Part shown: positions 22,207-35,690 of the stretch, piece after piece | Numbering within the stretch: position 1 is the stretch's first letter | Layout: every line of letters starts with the position of its first letter | NCBI GenBank assembly: GCA_030490835.1 | Contig: CM059974.1 | Span: 7,447,501 to 7,511,500 of the forward strand | DNA from: Annona cherimola | Lineage: Eukaryota > Streptophyta > Magnoliopsida > Magnoliales > Annonaceae | Reading direction: 5' to 3' | Length of the DNA: 64,000 bases | The notes under the pieces: generated by a model | The model's input: the letters and a program-made list of their open reading frames with translations, nothing else | What the model was told of the DNA's origin: nothing | Databases searched by the model: none | Position numbers and translations under genes: made by a program

Positions 22207-24539
22207 TTAATGACATTTAATGGGGAGGTTTGTTTTGGTAATTACACCCCAGCAACAACGCCTCTTGGGCTTGTGTTTTTTGGGTTTGTTTGGAGGGAGA
22301 AACAGAGACATGCAACATGATGTAGGATTGGGGGCTGCCTTTTTTCTACTCGGCCTGATTGCGATGCTTCATACACTTCCACCAAGCAACTACATCTCAT
22401 CTCCTGGGTCTTATCCTCTAATGGTGATTTTTTTACAGGTCCAAATCTTATTAAGCTTTGGTGACGGCATGCCTCTGTCCATCCCGCAGTCGCAGGACAT
22501 CAAACGATATATGTTTGTTCTTCGAATCACGGATCCGGATGGCACGAGCTCCAGCTGAGCGAGGAAATGCTCTCGATGTTTCGCTGCCATCGGTCCTGCG
22601 TCTATGCAAACTTTTGATGGTCTACAACTCAGCTTTTGGGCAATCAATAGGGCTCAGGTCATTCCTCTGGGTGCCTTGAAAAGTCAAAACTGATCTGATT
22701 TTCCCCAAGGCGTCGTTCTAGTAACAGGGGAAGAGATGGACGGATGTGATCATTTTCGATTTTTATATTCATCTAGAGATTTAGGACCATCGGAAATGCT
22801 TTGGTATTTGCAATGTTGAGGGCGGAAGAGTGGACTAGACCTCATTGACGGCTACATATGTCACGTGAATCCAAACGCAACCAAGTGTATGGGAAGTGCC
22901 CCTGCATCCAATCCAGCCCACTCGCCCCGTTCTTTTTCGATTTGTTTAAATAAATGCTACATGGTGAAACTAACGTGACGGACAGCGCATTAAGTTGGAC
23001 GCGTGGCTGATCTCGTCTATCTGCTGGGCCTATCACCAAACAGAGAGAAACGTAAAGCGTAAAACCGTATAGACGGGGGGCCGCAATTAACGGTCTAGAT
23101 GACTGACAGCATCGCTGAAAACGGGAATAAAAGCTCACGGTAAAAGTAAAACTCTTCTGTTAATATATCCATTAACTTCGTGATTATTACTGTGAGATGG
23201 AGATGGATGAATTGAAACGCGGATTGGGGAAGCGTGGTAGCGTGAGGAGAATTTAGTCATTGTGACGTGAGTTTGGGGGCATTCTCGGGAATGGAAAAAA
23301 AAGATCCCGGGCTTGCTTGTGCGAGTCGAGAAAACTGATCGGGTTTGTTGTAACGACGATGCGAGAAGATAAAACCACGTGGCCCCCAGAATCTGTTGCT
23401 TCTTCCGTAAGTTCGCGGGAATATGAAGCCCCGGTACATGGCACACCAACTACCAATCCAAACCGTTCATCATCCAGACCACCTGGAAGTTCTCAACTGA
23501 GTATAATTGGTTTAAGTGCAACTAATCAATCGTCAAAGGCCTGTTCGCGCATCAACGGTCAGGATTAACAGCTATGGAGCATGCCCGTTAACTTTATTTC
23601 AACCAACTGCCGGCCTTAGCTTCCCTTTCGGCCAGTATGTTACTTGTGCGCAATGTTCTCGTACGTATCCCAGCGTGGTAAGATTTTTCTTTTTTTCTTT
23701 TTCTTTTTTTTAAGCCACAGTGGCTGGAAGGTCCTACTATGCGAGCTTATTCTCGACGCATAACTTCCAATGCTCCTTACTATTTTGACCACTCAAAATC
23801 TAGAAATGGACGCTAATATGGACGGTCAAACATGATCTGATACAGTAATATTTGCTTCGATCTCAATGGATGATTCGGTGGAATAGATTGGACTTGTCCA
23901 AGTGAACAGCGACAACCATGTGCACCTTGAACTAGAAGCCTTATTCCCTCGTTTTTGTAATTTTAGTAGCTGCGTGTCCTTGTATTTTGGATTTTTGATG
24001 AATTGAATGGTGGGCATCGAAACGACCCTCCATTTGAGGGAGGAGTTTTCTATGGAATAAATGCCGCTTGGTAATTTTGTTACAAAGTCTGGCCTCAGAC
24101 CGAGTCTCAGCGGACCGACCGTCATCGCTCGCACGGCGCATGCGCATCGACCTTACGTGCCCGCACAGGAAAGAGCAGTGCCGTCGGTGGCACGTGCGTT
24201 GAAGCAGGCGGCATACGTGTGTCATGCACCCTTGTCAACGTGGATTCATTGGCATCTGCTCCGCATTGGAGGCAAATGCTTATGCAGTTATGCTTATAAA
24301 AAGTAAACGCTTTAATAATAATTAACAGCAGCTATAGCATTTTGACTATGGAATTTCACTGAACTATCACGAATTGGTAGATGCTGAATCGTTCATCAGG
24401 TCGGACGCGAGATCGAAATCCAAATCAATGGTCCAACTGACTATCAGCATAGTCCTTCAATTTTAATTGGAGTATATTTACAACCTATCTCAATTTATAT
24501 CATATTCAAAGCTCTGAGATAATTCTAACAATATTTTCA
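22207..24539. other. GC-richer intergenic region, no gene seen
   Basis: This stretch is less AT-rich than the window average and is full of short frames on both strands. None carries a family motif and overlapping frames compete everywhere. It probably includes distal promoter sequence of the zinc-finger gene. Confidence 0.4.
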
Positions 24540-24680
24540 AAGGGAGACAACAAGCTCTCAAAATATGAACGGAGGAGACCACCAGCTCCCAACCAAATAA
24601 GGAGGATTACACATGCCTCCACATAAATTTTTAGTTCAAAATCCCACCTGGGATTTGAACACGGGCCGGTGAGAACGAAA
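24540..24680 (-). mobile_element. SINE-like fragment (GGAGAC...AGCTCCC family)
   Basis: On the minus strand a B-box-like TGTTCAAATC (24652-24661) precedes a body with GGGAGCT and GTCTCC blocks. The same blocks occur in the copy at 27170-27369. It appears 5'-truncated. Confidence 0.5.
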
Positions 24681-25359
24681 GAAATTCAACGTGCCTCGCG
24701 ATGGAGGGATTGGATTTGTTTCGCGTGTCTTCGAGGAATGCTGGGAGAGGTATGAATCAGCGTACGGGCACGTGCGCGTACTTGTAGCCCGTAGGCTCGT
24801 ATCTGACTTATGGGCCAACGTTAGCCCAAGTATATTTGTATGCCGTCAGATAACTCGCAGATTCCTCCGGTGGACCTCCAACAGCTTCCCAATTAGTTCA
24901 ATCTAGCCGTTGAAAATGCCACCAAAGCCACTGGGGTCCAACCAGTTGGTGGTCGGACCCACCTGAAATAGGCGCATGGCCATCCCAGTGTGGTCAGACG
25001 AGAGCGGGCCCGAGGTCATATCATGGAAATGAAATAACCATTGGGAATTAATAGAGCCAGCTAAATTGTAAGCCAGGTTGGCATTGGTTTGTCCAGATGG
25101 TTAAATTCGGTGCCTTGATTGAAATAATATGATCTGAGTCTCACTTCTTTCCCATATTCGATCACCAGGTTTGCGATTATCCACGGCCATCTGCAACTGA
25201 TGGTAGGCCTAGCGCTCGACTTCCATTCGATACTTCCACTTTGGCTGAGGTCGAATTGAAATAGTTAAAGGCCGAACCTGAATCTTCATTTGAAATAGAG
25301 CTTGAGCCGTCTCAAGGCCTTGATGATTTTTTTTTTTTTTATTAGAACTGTGATATCAT
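24681..25359. other. Intergenic region, no gene seen
   Basis: Moderate-GC DNA with one short open frame on each strand and no recognisable motif. Confidence 0.4.
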
Positions 25360-25568
25360 GATATTATAAATTAGGCTCTTTTACAATGTCACAGAAAAGA
25401 AAATTTTGTAAATACTCTTACCTTGAGGGAAATAATTGTAAATATCCCAATTATAAGGAAAATAATTTTCCTATATTCCCAAAAAGGGAGAAACAATTTT
25501 TAAACTCCCAAAAAAGAAGACTCGAACCCCCAAGAGGGTCATTCGGCGTTACCCACTGAGGAGGTCTT
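25360..25568 (-). mobile_element. tRNA-derived SINE
   Basis: Read on the minus strand, a tRNA-like head (CCTCAGTGGGTAACGCC) is followed by a perfect B box GGTTCGAGTC (25519-25528) and an A/T-rich body ending in homopolymer near 25330. Its body differs from the other SINEs here. Confidence 0.6.
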
Positions 25569-27169
25569 CATGATTAGTAAATAGATATATTTAGACTTTT
25601 GGATGCTTGATTCCCACGCAATTTTAATTTAAAAAAATTAACTGATGAAACACATGAAAATTCCATCTGATTTTTGCCTATTAACAGCTGAAACACATGA
25701 AAATTCCATCTGATTTTTGCTTATTTCTGGCACATGATCAGCAAATCCCGCCAAAACGCTGCACAAAAATAGTGAATGGCTTAAAAATCAACCTGCGAAT
25801 TTCCGTGGGTCACAAGTAATTAATGAGTGCACCAACGTGGCAATGGGTACGAAAATGGTTGAAGCTGTCTTTGGAAGAAGAAGCGTAGATGATGATCTTG
25901 GATAATGTGTTGGTGCAAGTGAACAAATAGTTAGTTGGGGAAATTAATATTTTTTCTCATTATTTAAAACACCTGCCTTTACGCATGGATGACAATTACC
26001 AAAACGACGGGTGACCAAACGAGCAGTAAGTTCTGCGAGCGGCAGGCGATCCTTTTTCTGAGAATAATCTCTGAAGCAGGTACTCGGGCGCCAACATATG
26101 ATACTTGGCCCGAGGAACAGTTCAAGCGTTCTGCACAACCCGACGCACACACGCACAGACGAAGGAGATGAAAAGGAAAGTGGGGGGAGTATTTGGAATC
26201 CGCGAATGCAAAAACTAGAAAAGGTGATGTGCGGAGATTAGTCAGGCTTCGGCCGGAGATAGCAGATATGGATTCCCTGCCGTAAAAGCTCCTGAAATTC
26301 TTGCGTGCAGGTCCGCTTTGCTAGCAAGTAGCGCAACGCGAGGGCCAGCCTAGTTGTTGCGCTGCAGGAGCCCTCCATCGACAACGCTCTGTTGTACGGC
26401 CAAGCTGGTAATTTTGATTTTTGACTATACGTACTGTACACAATGCAAGCGGAATTTCAGACGAGGCCTGCCGTAATGCCATCACAGGTTTTTTTTTTTT
26501 TTTTTTTTTTTTTGGTTTTTCCCGCCAACATGGCTAGTGGGGCTTGCGGTGGACCATACATCCTCATAAACGTCTGCCGCCAAGATCTAGGCCGTCCGCA
26601 TACCGTGGGGATGGCCTGATTAGTTTTCCCCCTCGACTCCTTTAAATCTGATGCCTTACATGGTAAAGGCGATCATAACTTCATTTTCGCTAGCTTCTGT
26701 GATATCTGTACCATAGAAGATTTTGGTGATGCCGACACATTTGGCCAACTTTGATATATTAGAACATAGTCGAATCCGCAATTGCATTTAGAAATCAAAT
26801 GTTTCCGATGCCCATGATGATAAACGTGAAAATTTTTAAGATAATGAAATTATTTAACTTATATGTCAATATTAAAACTATTAATTCAATATTCATACCA
26901 TTTAGAACATTCTTCTTGTCTGGATAACTGGCCATATAAAATATCAAATATTTTATTAAATCTATAAATGAATCAAAATAATTTTCAAAGAAAAATATAT
27001 CCGTTAAATGAGGGTGAAAATTGTTGATTTTAAAAAACTATAATAAATATATGCAAAAATCTTAAATGATAGACTTTAGTATGTACAAAATTCTATGTTA
27101 AGAGATAAGAACAAAAAAATCCACAACATCTTCATTTTTTTTATGATTATATTTACATGCATCTCAACA
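25569..27169. other. Intergenic region, no gene seen
   Basis: It contains a short direct duplication around CTGAAACACATGAAAATTCC (near 25645 and 25688), GC-richer DNA at 25.9-26.6 kb without a coding signal, and a long poly-T run at 26489-26513. Confidence 0.45.
26489..26513. repeat. Poly-T run, about 25 bases
   Basis: An uninterrupted homopolymer in otherwise moderate-GC DNA. Its length may vary and may be affected by assembly. It could be the tail of an unrecognised retroelement on the minus strand. Confidence 0.85.
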
Positions 27170-27369
27170 CATATTACATTGAAGTTTTGAGACATTTTTA
27201 CAAATACGGCTTCCACCAAGCCAAATGGAGACAACAGCTCCCACACCAACCCAAAAGGAGACCACAACTCCCACAACATTTTTCGGGCTGAAATCTCAAC
27301 GTGGGATTCAAACCACTGACCGCTGCTCCGCAAATGCCCTATTACCGCTGCGGCGCGACTCAGTTGGTT
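27170..27369 (-). mobile_element. tRNA-derived SINE (GGAGAC...AGCTCCC family)
   Basis: On the minus strand the head AACTGAGTCGCGCCGCAGCGG is followed by a B box GGTTTGAATC (27305-27314) and a body with GTTGTGGGAGTTGTGGTCTC blocks shared with 24540-24680. The head resembles a tRNA D-arm but no complete cloverleaf is present. Confidence 0.65.
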
Positions 27370-27938
27370 AACATCTTCATTTATTGAGACTTAGTACATA
27401 CACATATCTTGAATTATATCATTCATATTTCAAATATAATTATAAATATCTTTAAGCAAGTTTAGCTAATTCAAAACTCTAATGAAAATAATTTTTAAGA
27501 CCATGATAAAGTAAATTATTTTAAACAAAATTCAGCCAATTAGATTTTTGCTTAATCTATGTTAGTGTTGGCGTCACTGAAGTACTTCTGGAGGTTTATA
27601 TGTTCAAAAAAGAATTACTATAAACTTGCTAGTGATTTTGATATGGAATGACTCATTTAAAATGGCACCATAGGAAAATTTTTCTGATGAAGAAATCATT
27701 AGAATTAAGCACTCGTGCCAATTAGTATTCTTATTTTTATTTACTATACATATATACTAACAAATTCTACGCTATCATGTTCTATTATCTTTTTTTTTGT
27801 AATACGATTTTAATTACATTGCACACATCAATTAATATATCTAAATCAAGGCCTTTGACGGAGTGCAACGGAAGTAAGGAATAATAGAAATGTATAACAA
27901 GATACCGCATCAACATAAATATGATTTTTCTAGTGAGG

Positions 27939-28218
27939 GTGCATTCGGTAGGAAGGGAAAAAAAAAATTTAAAACTTTCCGGTCACTTCTTCATTTGTAG
28001 CTTTTGATATGTTTGATATCTTTAATGCTTATTTATTATACTTTTCTATTATTACATTTATATTTTAGTCATTTCCTTATATATTTTTATAAAATTTTCT
28101 ATCTAGTTTATCTTTTTTCTCCTTAGTCTCACTAATTATCTTTCTCCTCTCATATCATTTTCTCATTTTTCATCTATTTTTCCCCGCATTATTTTAATCC
28201 TACCAAGAGCACTCTATA
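27939..28218. mobile_element. Tourist-like MITE, diverged
   Basis: The left end GGGTGCATTCGGTAGGA and the right end (reverse complement AGAGTGCTCTTGGTAGGA) are imperfect inverted repeats bounding about 280 bp of pyrimidine-rich DNA. The class is inferred from the GGGTG-TT-GGT opening. Confidence 0.5.
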
Positions 28219-31017
28219 TGGTTCATCTTTTCTTGCTAAGAACTCTAGCAAAATTTTCACTATATACTTTGTGTTTGTTGTCGTATTTTATTTATGCGCA
28301 CAGATAGTCCCATTTAATACTTTATGCGTGTCTAATTATTCGTTTTCAAAAGCAGCTAGTGCAGAGTTATTTCTAGTGCACAAGAAAGGTCCGCGTGGGA
28401 CATTTGGATTGTCAGAATCCACTAGCCTAGTCTCACCAGCTGTATTAAAGTTCCAACATAAATTTCATCAGCTACAATGCAAACAATCCATTTTGTAATG
28501 GTTATGGCTTATGAGCAACGATGAAAACAATGTCCTGGAATTTTATAATGTTCTACTTATATTGGCTCATCTCAACTGGTCAGGATGGAGGAGACAATGA
28601 GGTTTGCGGTGGAGTTGGAAATGGCAGCCTTGTTGGGTATCCCCATAAAGGTATGGTTCTCTAATCGCTCATTCAAGAAGCTGCCAGTGTGAAGTTCTTT
28701 CTCAATTCATACAAGTAGGGCCTGCTGTCTAGCCTCTAGGGATGGAAAATTCGCAAAATCCGGTCGAGCCCCATTCGGATGGTCAGGAAACAACTTGATA
28801 ATTCGACACTCGTTGTAGCTGTCTACTTCCGAGTGTGGCTTCCATTGAATCACGTGTACGAACATCAACCGGACAATCCTAACCGTGTAATTTACTCCAA
28901 GTTTGCACTTAGTTAATAGATGAAAAACCCTCCAAACACTTAACATTCAAGAAATATGAAAAATTACTATATGTATATATATAGGCACGCACACACGTAG
29001 GACTTTGCTGCTTATGAAATTGGGTGCAATATGCAACCTTTAGAATTTCCAATGTAGAAATTATTTTTAAAGATCCAAGTCCTGCATTGTATTCTCTTTT
29101 AAAAATATTTGCACGATATAAAAAATCCTTTTAATTATATTTATAAACCCTAAAGCCAAATGCATAATGGCCATTACCATCATATTTTTTTAATATTTTT
29201 GGGATACTTCCATTAAACTCCTCTTTTATAGAATCCTCTTCAATTTTTAACATTTTTATAATTGAAAAAAAAAATTTTACTTTGTCTGCTACAATTAGTA
29301 TCATTTATATTATTATAAAAACTCTTTCGTTTGTCCAGCATCACTGTAAATGGATCACATAAACAGATGCGTAATATCAATACAATAAAATAATTTAATA
29401 TTAAATATTAATTTTTTGATATATTAATGTTACCTATCAATTTTAAGTAGTATTTTCACCATTTAAAATATCATTTCTATGTGAATAAATAGTTTTATAA
29501 GTATTATTATATTTTAATACAAATGCGAATTGATCTAAGAATTTTTTTTAATTTACATATGAATCTACCTTTTCGAGCAATTATGGTTTATGCGCATATT
29601 AGATTTGTATAAAACTTGATCTTTTAACAAAAAAACGATGTTAGAATTAGATTTTGCATCATTCATTGATATCTTAAAATAAAGTGGATTCTATGAAATC
29701 CGATATGATAGAAGCATTCTGATTTATATTTATACTAAACAAATAGTTCCAAAGATAATGTATGACTTAGATCTAAAAAAAATAAAATTTAAAATCAAGT
29801 GTACATAATAGGGGTACAAATTGAGGCTGATCAGATTAAGTGAAGATTGACATATTTTGAGAGCCTCTTATCAAACCATATTATTTTATACCGAAACGGA
29901 ATAAGATTGAATTTTTCTTATTTTTATGATAAGGTTAACTTAACCTTACTCCAATAAGTCTTTGAGTCAAATAAGATGTTAGAGATTGATAGTTTGGATC
30001 GAGTGCTATAAATTCAGCAATTTATACCCTTTTTAATGCAAAATAATTTATAATTTAGTTATTTCAGCGTATTACTAGTTATAGGTTGAATACTTCGACA
30101 GATTACTACTTAAAAAAAGTAAGCATTATTAAACACAAATGATATAACAGATTTATTAAAAGAGGTTGATAAAGTATCTTTTCGAAAATTGAATTTGAAA
30201 CTTGAGTTATTAGCTGCTCCCATTGATTTACTACTAATTAAAAAACCTTGTCATGTTAAAATGCAATTGTGAAATGGCTTAAACATTATAATAAATTTTC
30301 TGAAAGACATTAGCTACAAACAAATATATGCAAACAACCCAATTGCATATTTGATTACAGATGAGTCGTTGCATATAAATAAATATAGTTAATTTTTAAA
30401 AATTTGCTACATGTAATATTATATGTAGTCAAATTTTGGCTCTATAACATTATAGATGGCGATTTTTTCCCCTACAAATACTATTAAGAGTTTTCTGTAA
30501 ACATCTCTAAATTGGCTGCATTTAACATTATTTGGAGCCAATTTTTATTTTGCTTCGAATGTGTGATTACTGACAGAAAAATTTCTTGTAACAAAGCCTC
30601 CCATTTTCGCCAACAGAATGTCATCTAATTCCAAACTGTATCAAATCAATGTTGCCAACTACTTATTAATGTTTCCGATCAAAACCATACCACGAAAAAT
30701 GGCCAAAAAGAGAATCTTTAACAAAAGCATTCATGTCAGTACTAGACGAGCCACCGCCCGGTTGTTGTTGTTGTCAATGTACAAGCTTCCTGAAGTCGTT
30801 CAGTTTTGCTATGCCTCTCTCCAATCTCAAACTTTCCATTTCCTTCCCAATTCATCGCACATTTCCCAGTCCAAGCATCAGGAGCTGCAAGGGTCAAAAA
30901 AGGTTAACCCCCACCGATCCGGGTTTCTAAACGGGTCTGGAAACTTGCCCGCCACATGCAACCCGTACCTGCTACCCGCCCAGTTCAAAGTAGGCTCGGT
31001 TTGGGCAGGTTAGAGGG
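28219..31017. other. Intergenic region with transposon relics
   Basis: No confident gene. 29330-29530 is a decayed relative of the interior of the element at 16836-17162. 29812-30030 begins TAGGGGTACAAATTGAG and ends in a partial inverted copy, and may be a hAT relic. 30733-31010 is GC-richer, with a 65-codon frame resembling a plastid transit peptide, followed by CCCG-rich motifs. Confidence 0.45.
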
Positions 31018-31537
31018 AGAACGGCTTCGACGAGTTCCCACCTTCTCATTCTCAATGGAACTCCTTTCAAAAACTTATTTTTTGATTTTGTTTTAAAAAT
31101 ATAACCACACATATTATTTAAAATATATTTTAACCCTTTATAATGAAAATAATTCAAATATAATGGTGGTAATTAGAATATCATGATAAAAGAATATTAA
31201 TGGTGTGTATATTTTTAGATTTAAATAATATAAAAATAAGATTTGTATGATCTGAAACGTTATATACATATATTTGGTTTAGATGAGTCTAAAAAAGTCT
31301 TTTTTATTTTGGTAAATGTTGTATACTAATTTTTATTTGCTAAATATTTAAATTTTATGATTTTTACATATTTAAGGTTACAATAACATCTGTTTCTTAA
31401 TTTTCATTATGAATGGTCAAAATCATATTTTAAATAATACATGTGGTTAGATTTTTGAAACAAAATCAAAAAATAAATTTTTTAAAGAAATTCGCATTGA
31501 GATTGTGAGAACTAAGTTCCCACCGAAACCGTTCTTA
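31018..31537. mobile_element. Terminal-inverted-repeat element, about 150-bp arms
   Basis: Left arm from AGAACGGCTTCGACGAGTTC. The right arm, reverse-complemented, begins AAGAACGGTTTCGGTGGGAAC, and the arms remain alignable through blocks such as TTTTTTGATTTTGTTT for about 150 bp. The interior is AT-rich and non-coding. No target duplication could be read because a Tourist-like element lies against the right end. Confidence 0.7.
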
Positions 31538-31756
31538 AAGGTTGTTTGGTAATTAACGGGGTTTGGTAATTGTTCAATTTTTTGTGTTTATCCTTATATC
31601 CTAATCATTTTTCCTATCAATTACCATTTAACAAACCTATTTATTCCAACTTTACCCCTATCATTTCATATCAATCACACAAGTTTTAAAATATTTCATT
31701 TTCTAATCTCATTCCATCCCATAATTCTCACAAAATTCAAATTACCAAACATCCTC
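31538..31756. mobile_element. Tourist-like MITE (GTTTGGTAATT family)
   Basis: Ends AAGGTTGTTTGGTAATT and the inverted AATTACCAAACATCCTC bound a 219-bp non-coding segment flanked by TTA on both sides (31535-31537 and 31757-31759), the PIF/Harbinger duplication. The interior is related, in inverse orientation, to the element at 57788-58048. Confidence 0.82.
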
Positions 31757-32365
31757 TTAGACCCGATTTTAAACAATTCATGCTCATGTACTTTTTTGAA
31801 TGAAATTATGCGCACGTAAGGTCTCGGTGTGTTCAATTTGGTGAAGAAAAACAAAAAGAAAAGGTGAAATTTACCAAAAAAGTATGTAACTAAAAAGGAT
31901 TTTAATATTATGAATAAACATTACGCAAGAAAAACATATTCTAAGAGAAAAATGTAAGAAAAGATCTTTGTATGACAAAATATGATGGTAATCATCTGAC
32001 CTTGAGATATTGCATCACAAAAATCTCATTATGTTAAAATAATTAAGCATCAATTTTAGCAAGGTTAGAAATCTCATTATAACAAAATAACTAAAAGACC
32101 AATTTAGTTGGCTAAACCAAAAAAATGTTGTACTTCATAAAAATGGAATGAGGACTTGCTTACTCAAATAAAACTAAATTGAAGTCAAGGCATCATTATT
32201 AGAGACTGTAGGTAGTAATGAAAAAAAAATCAAATCACTTTAAAAGGTATTAAAAGAGAAAAATGGAAAATATTTCCACTTTTTGTTTTCATTCCCAATA
32301 CAGTCCAATTAAGCTAATCATTACAGGATGAATTACATACATTGATTATAATTTTTGAAATTTAG
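31757..32365. other. Intergenic spacer, nothing identified
   Basis: AT-rich DNA without coding frames or clear element ends. Confidence 0.45.
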
Positions 32366-32601
32366 GGTGCGTTCAGATTAAAAAAATTTCAAACTAAATT
32401 TTTTTTACTATCTATAACAATTTTATTTTTTAATTATTTTTTCACATCTTCATATATACTAATTGATATATTTTTTAATCATTTTTACACAATTACTTAT
32501 ATAACTAAGCTATCTATTTTAACCTTGTTATTTTTACTCTTATTTTTCTCATTTTAAAAACTTTTCATTCAAAAATTTTATCACTTCACAAACACACATT
32601 T
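32366..32601. mobile_element. Tourist-like MITE (GTGTGTTTGG family), minus orientation
   Basis: The left end GGGTGCGTTCAG, the interior TTTTTAATCATTTTTACACA block and the right end CACAAACACAC match the family represented at 15696-15986. Ends are partly decayed. Confidence 0.7.
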
Positions 32602-33256
32602 AAATTAAAAGAACTAAGAACTTAATTAGAACATTAAATTGGAAATTATAACCTTTAATCTTAATCTAGGGTCGAAATTAATTACACTATCACCGTTTTA
32701 GCATGTGAATCTTTAATTTATATATACTTATAACGTGAGACGGGATGCAATTCATGAACTGGATTTTAATGCGTCTTTACTTGAATGTCTGACCCACTTG
32801 AAGCCAATGGCCAATGTGATCGGCCTCAAATTATAAACCATTTTGATTTCAAGCCAATCGCCCTGAAAAAAGGTGCTCTGATCTATTATTACCGTTTTAG
32901 AAAAATATACACACATTTGGCGGATTCGCTAGCTGCTGCATGTACAGTTTGGATCCTTTGACCAGACAGCCAAAAGGTGGGGATGATGGATGCCCTACCA
33001 ATACGTTTGTCTTCAGTGGGCCTGAGCACCACCCCTGTCGCACTCTCACCGGACCACATGATGCCGGGTGAGCTCCAAAAGCGGGTTTTTCATGTTGGTT
33101 GGGATTGCTTCTTGCAACAGCTCAAGACCAAGTTGCTGACTTGTAGACTACATTAAGGGCTTCATTGGCTTATTATAATTGCTTGGATTAGCCTGAATTT
33201 GTTGGGGGAAATCATTTTCCCAATACTTTTATGTGCTATACACTTCACGCAATAAC
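32602..33256. other. Intergenic spacer, nothing identified
   Basis: Partly moderate-GC (32.9-33.1 kb) without a supported frame. Confidence 0.45.

Positions 33257-33316
<60 letters not shown>
33257..33316. repeat. (ATT)n microsatellite, about 20 units
   Basis: Roughly 60 bases of uninterrupted ATT. This length is usually highly variable between individuals. Confidence 0.95.
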
Positions 33317-33317
<1 letters not shown>

Positions 33318-35454
33318 TTCTTTGTTGGCTGTATATTATATTTCTCGTTATACGATTCTTTTTTTTCTTATAGCTTCATTCATTTCAAATTTGATTAGTT
33401 ATACTTTCATTTAAGCATTATTGGCTCACCTCGGCACAGCCACACGGTACTAGAGTTGTTGGCGATGGTCATCAGTAACCAGATGTCGTCATCTTCTCCT
33501 TGATGAGCCTTAACAATATACCATCAGTAATGGTCAGAGTAGCGAATTATTTCCAATTTTGCATCGCCTCCCACCCTACAATTTATTGCGGTTGTAAGAG
33601 TGTTTCTGGAAATGAAGCACATAAGTACGAGATGGTAATAAGAAGTGCAAATAACCTTAGATTTTTAACCATCACTCCATTTGTTGTCACAGTATTACCT
33701 GTTTTTAATCTTTATTTTTCGAATAGTCACAATCCAGAATAAAAGGGCAAAGAATCCAGAAGTCTCTCATTGAAAGCTTTAATTTTTGGCGACTAAAATC
33801 TTCTAGCCAAAAGTTGAAATTTGGTTGTCAAAGAAAATTTTTAATTGCCAATGGTTTGCGGCATACGTTAAGAAGCAACCATTAAGAAGAAATTTTGGTT
33901 GTCAATGGTTTACGGTTTTTTTGTTTAAGCAATTAAATTTTGATTTGGTTGCCAAAATAGCACCATAAGCAAATAAATTATTCCTTACCTTTAAAGTATT
34001 AGCATAAGCAAGAAAAAAAAATTTCTTACTTGTAAAAGTGTCATCATAAGAAAGAAAAAAAAAATTCCATTTACATTTTCCTTGCTAATAAGAAGTTTTT
34101 TGGTTGCTAATAAAGGTTACAAAAATGTATTTTCCTGCATTTTTTTAGTTAATATTGCTCTATTGTACATGTTAGTGACTTGGCTGGAATTAATATTTTC
34201 AAAATTGAACTGTGAATTGAATAGTTTAACATATGCTTTAAGTCCAACTAGTTCAACCATTGATCCAAACTATTTTGAGCCATGAAATTAATAGGAATGA
34301 TTAATATTTATTAACTCTATTAATTATTCTATTCTATTTATATAAAATATTTTATTTTATAAGTACAAAATGGAACACATGTAATAAAAGCATAAATTAA
34401 TAAAATTTATCTAATAAATCAAACCATAGCTCTTCAAGCCACACTTAGGTGTGATGTGTACGCTATGCTAACCCATTGGACCAGACCATAGTTGAACCAA
34501 TTTTCATGACTTACCAATAACTATCATTACCAAATATTTAACAAACATCGAAAGTTTTACAGTAACCAGACTAGATAGTTAACAATCCATGATCTAATCA
34601 GTTGGATCACTCACTTTGATCTAGCTTTCAAAACACGAACTAAGTTCCGTTGATGAAGCATATTTGATGAGATGAACTCAACCTCCTTTTAAATAGAGAA
34701 AACTTTTTTTCTCAAAATTAGTCTATTCTTCGCTGGCACACTTGCCTTCAAAATTGTTATGATCTTGAATTTTTATGTAGTTTTGAAGAGCTTGATGTGT
34801 ATCATAGGAAAGTTTCAAATACAATAATTAAGAAAGAAAGCCAACCCAACTTCAAGTGAAAAAATTAAAATGATAAAAGGCATTAATGCCCTAGCCAATT
34901 CCAACTAAAAAAGTAGCCTTTGTTGAATGCCTTTAACTAACCCTAAATCAAGAGTCTATTTTTATCACAACTCCTTCACAAATCCCTTATGCATAATAAA
35001 GATGAGATTATAATGCCTAGGGCCAGAAGCTAAAGTCAACACTAAGAGTACCTGTCACCCATGCGACACATGCCCAACCACTCTTGTCATGCATGTCCAG
35101 GGAAGAGGTCACACGGATGACTCTTTCTCCATGTGGGAGGTCATACGGTACTATCTTGTTTGCCATGAATTCACCTAATTACTAGAATTAGTAGATAAAC
35201 TGCATTACCCAAGTTACTAGCAAAACCTCATTTTCTTGTATTTTTAGGAAAGTATTAGACATATAGAGTGCTTTTTTTTCATAACTTCAATCAAACATAA
35301 AAGCTATTCCAATCGCTTTAAGAAAAATTAACTTTTTGTTGATATTAAAACTTATTATATGTATTAATTTTATTATAATGTCATTGTAACAAAGTCACTA
35401 AGCTAGTGAAAAAAAGGATTTAGCATCAATATTTTGAGTTTGACACTAAGGTTA
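33317..35454. other. Intergenic region, no gene seen
   Basis: 33.78-34.08 kb has repeated short motifs of the form TTGGTTGCCAAA and GGCGACTAAAA, which resemble subterminal repeats of a DNA transposon, but no termini were found. The rest is featureless AT-rich DNA with no supported frame. Confidence 0.4.
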
Positions 35455-35690
35455 TAGTTGGAAAGTGATAAAAATTTTGAATGAAAAGTTTTGAAATGAG
35501 AGAAAATAATATGATATGATAGGAGTAATAAAAAGAAATAAAGAGAATCAAATTAAAATAGATAAGTTAGTTGTATGAATAGTTGTGTATAAATGATTGA
35601 AATATAGAGTAGTTGTATAAGAAAATATGAAAAATAATTAAAAAATAAAATAATTAAGAAGAGTGAAAAAAATTTTAGTTTAGAAGTTTG
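35455..35690. mobile_element. Tourist-like MITE relic (GTGTGTTTGG family)
   Basis: The interior TTAAAATAGATAAGTTAGTTGTATG block and neighbouring sequence align with the reference copy at 15696-15986. Both outer termini have decayed. Confidence 0.6.

Noticed and set aside
22220..24306. Series of 60-112-codon frames upstream of the three-finger gene
   Set aside because: They compete on both strands, lack domains and fit chance openness of GC-richer intergenic DNA.
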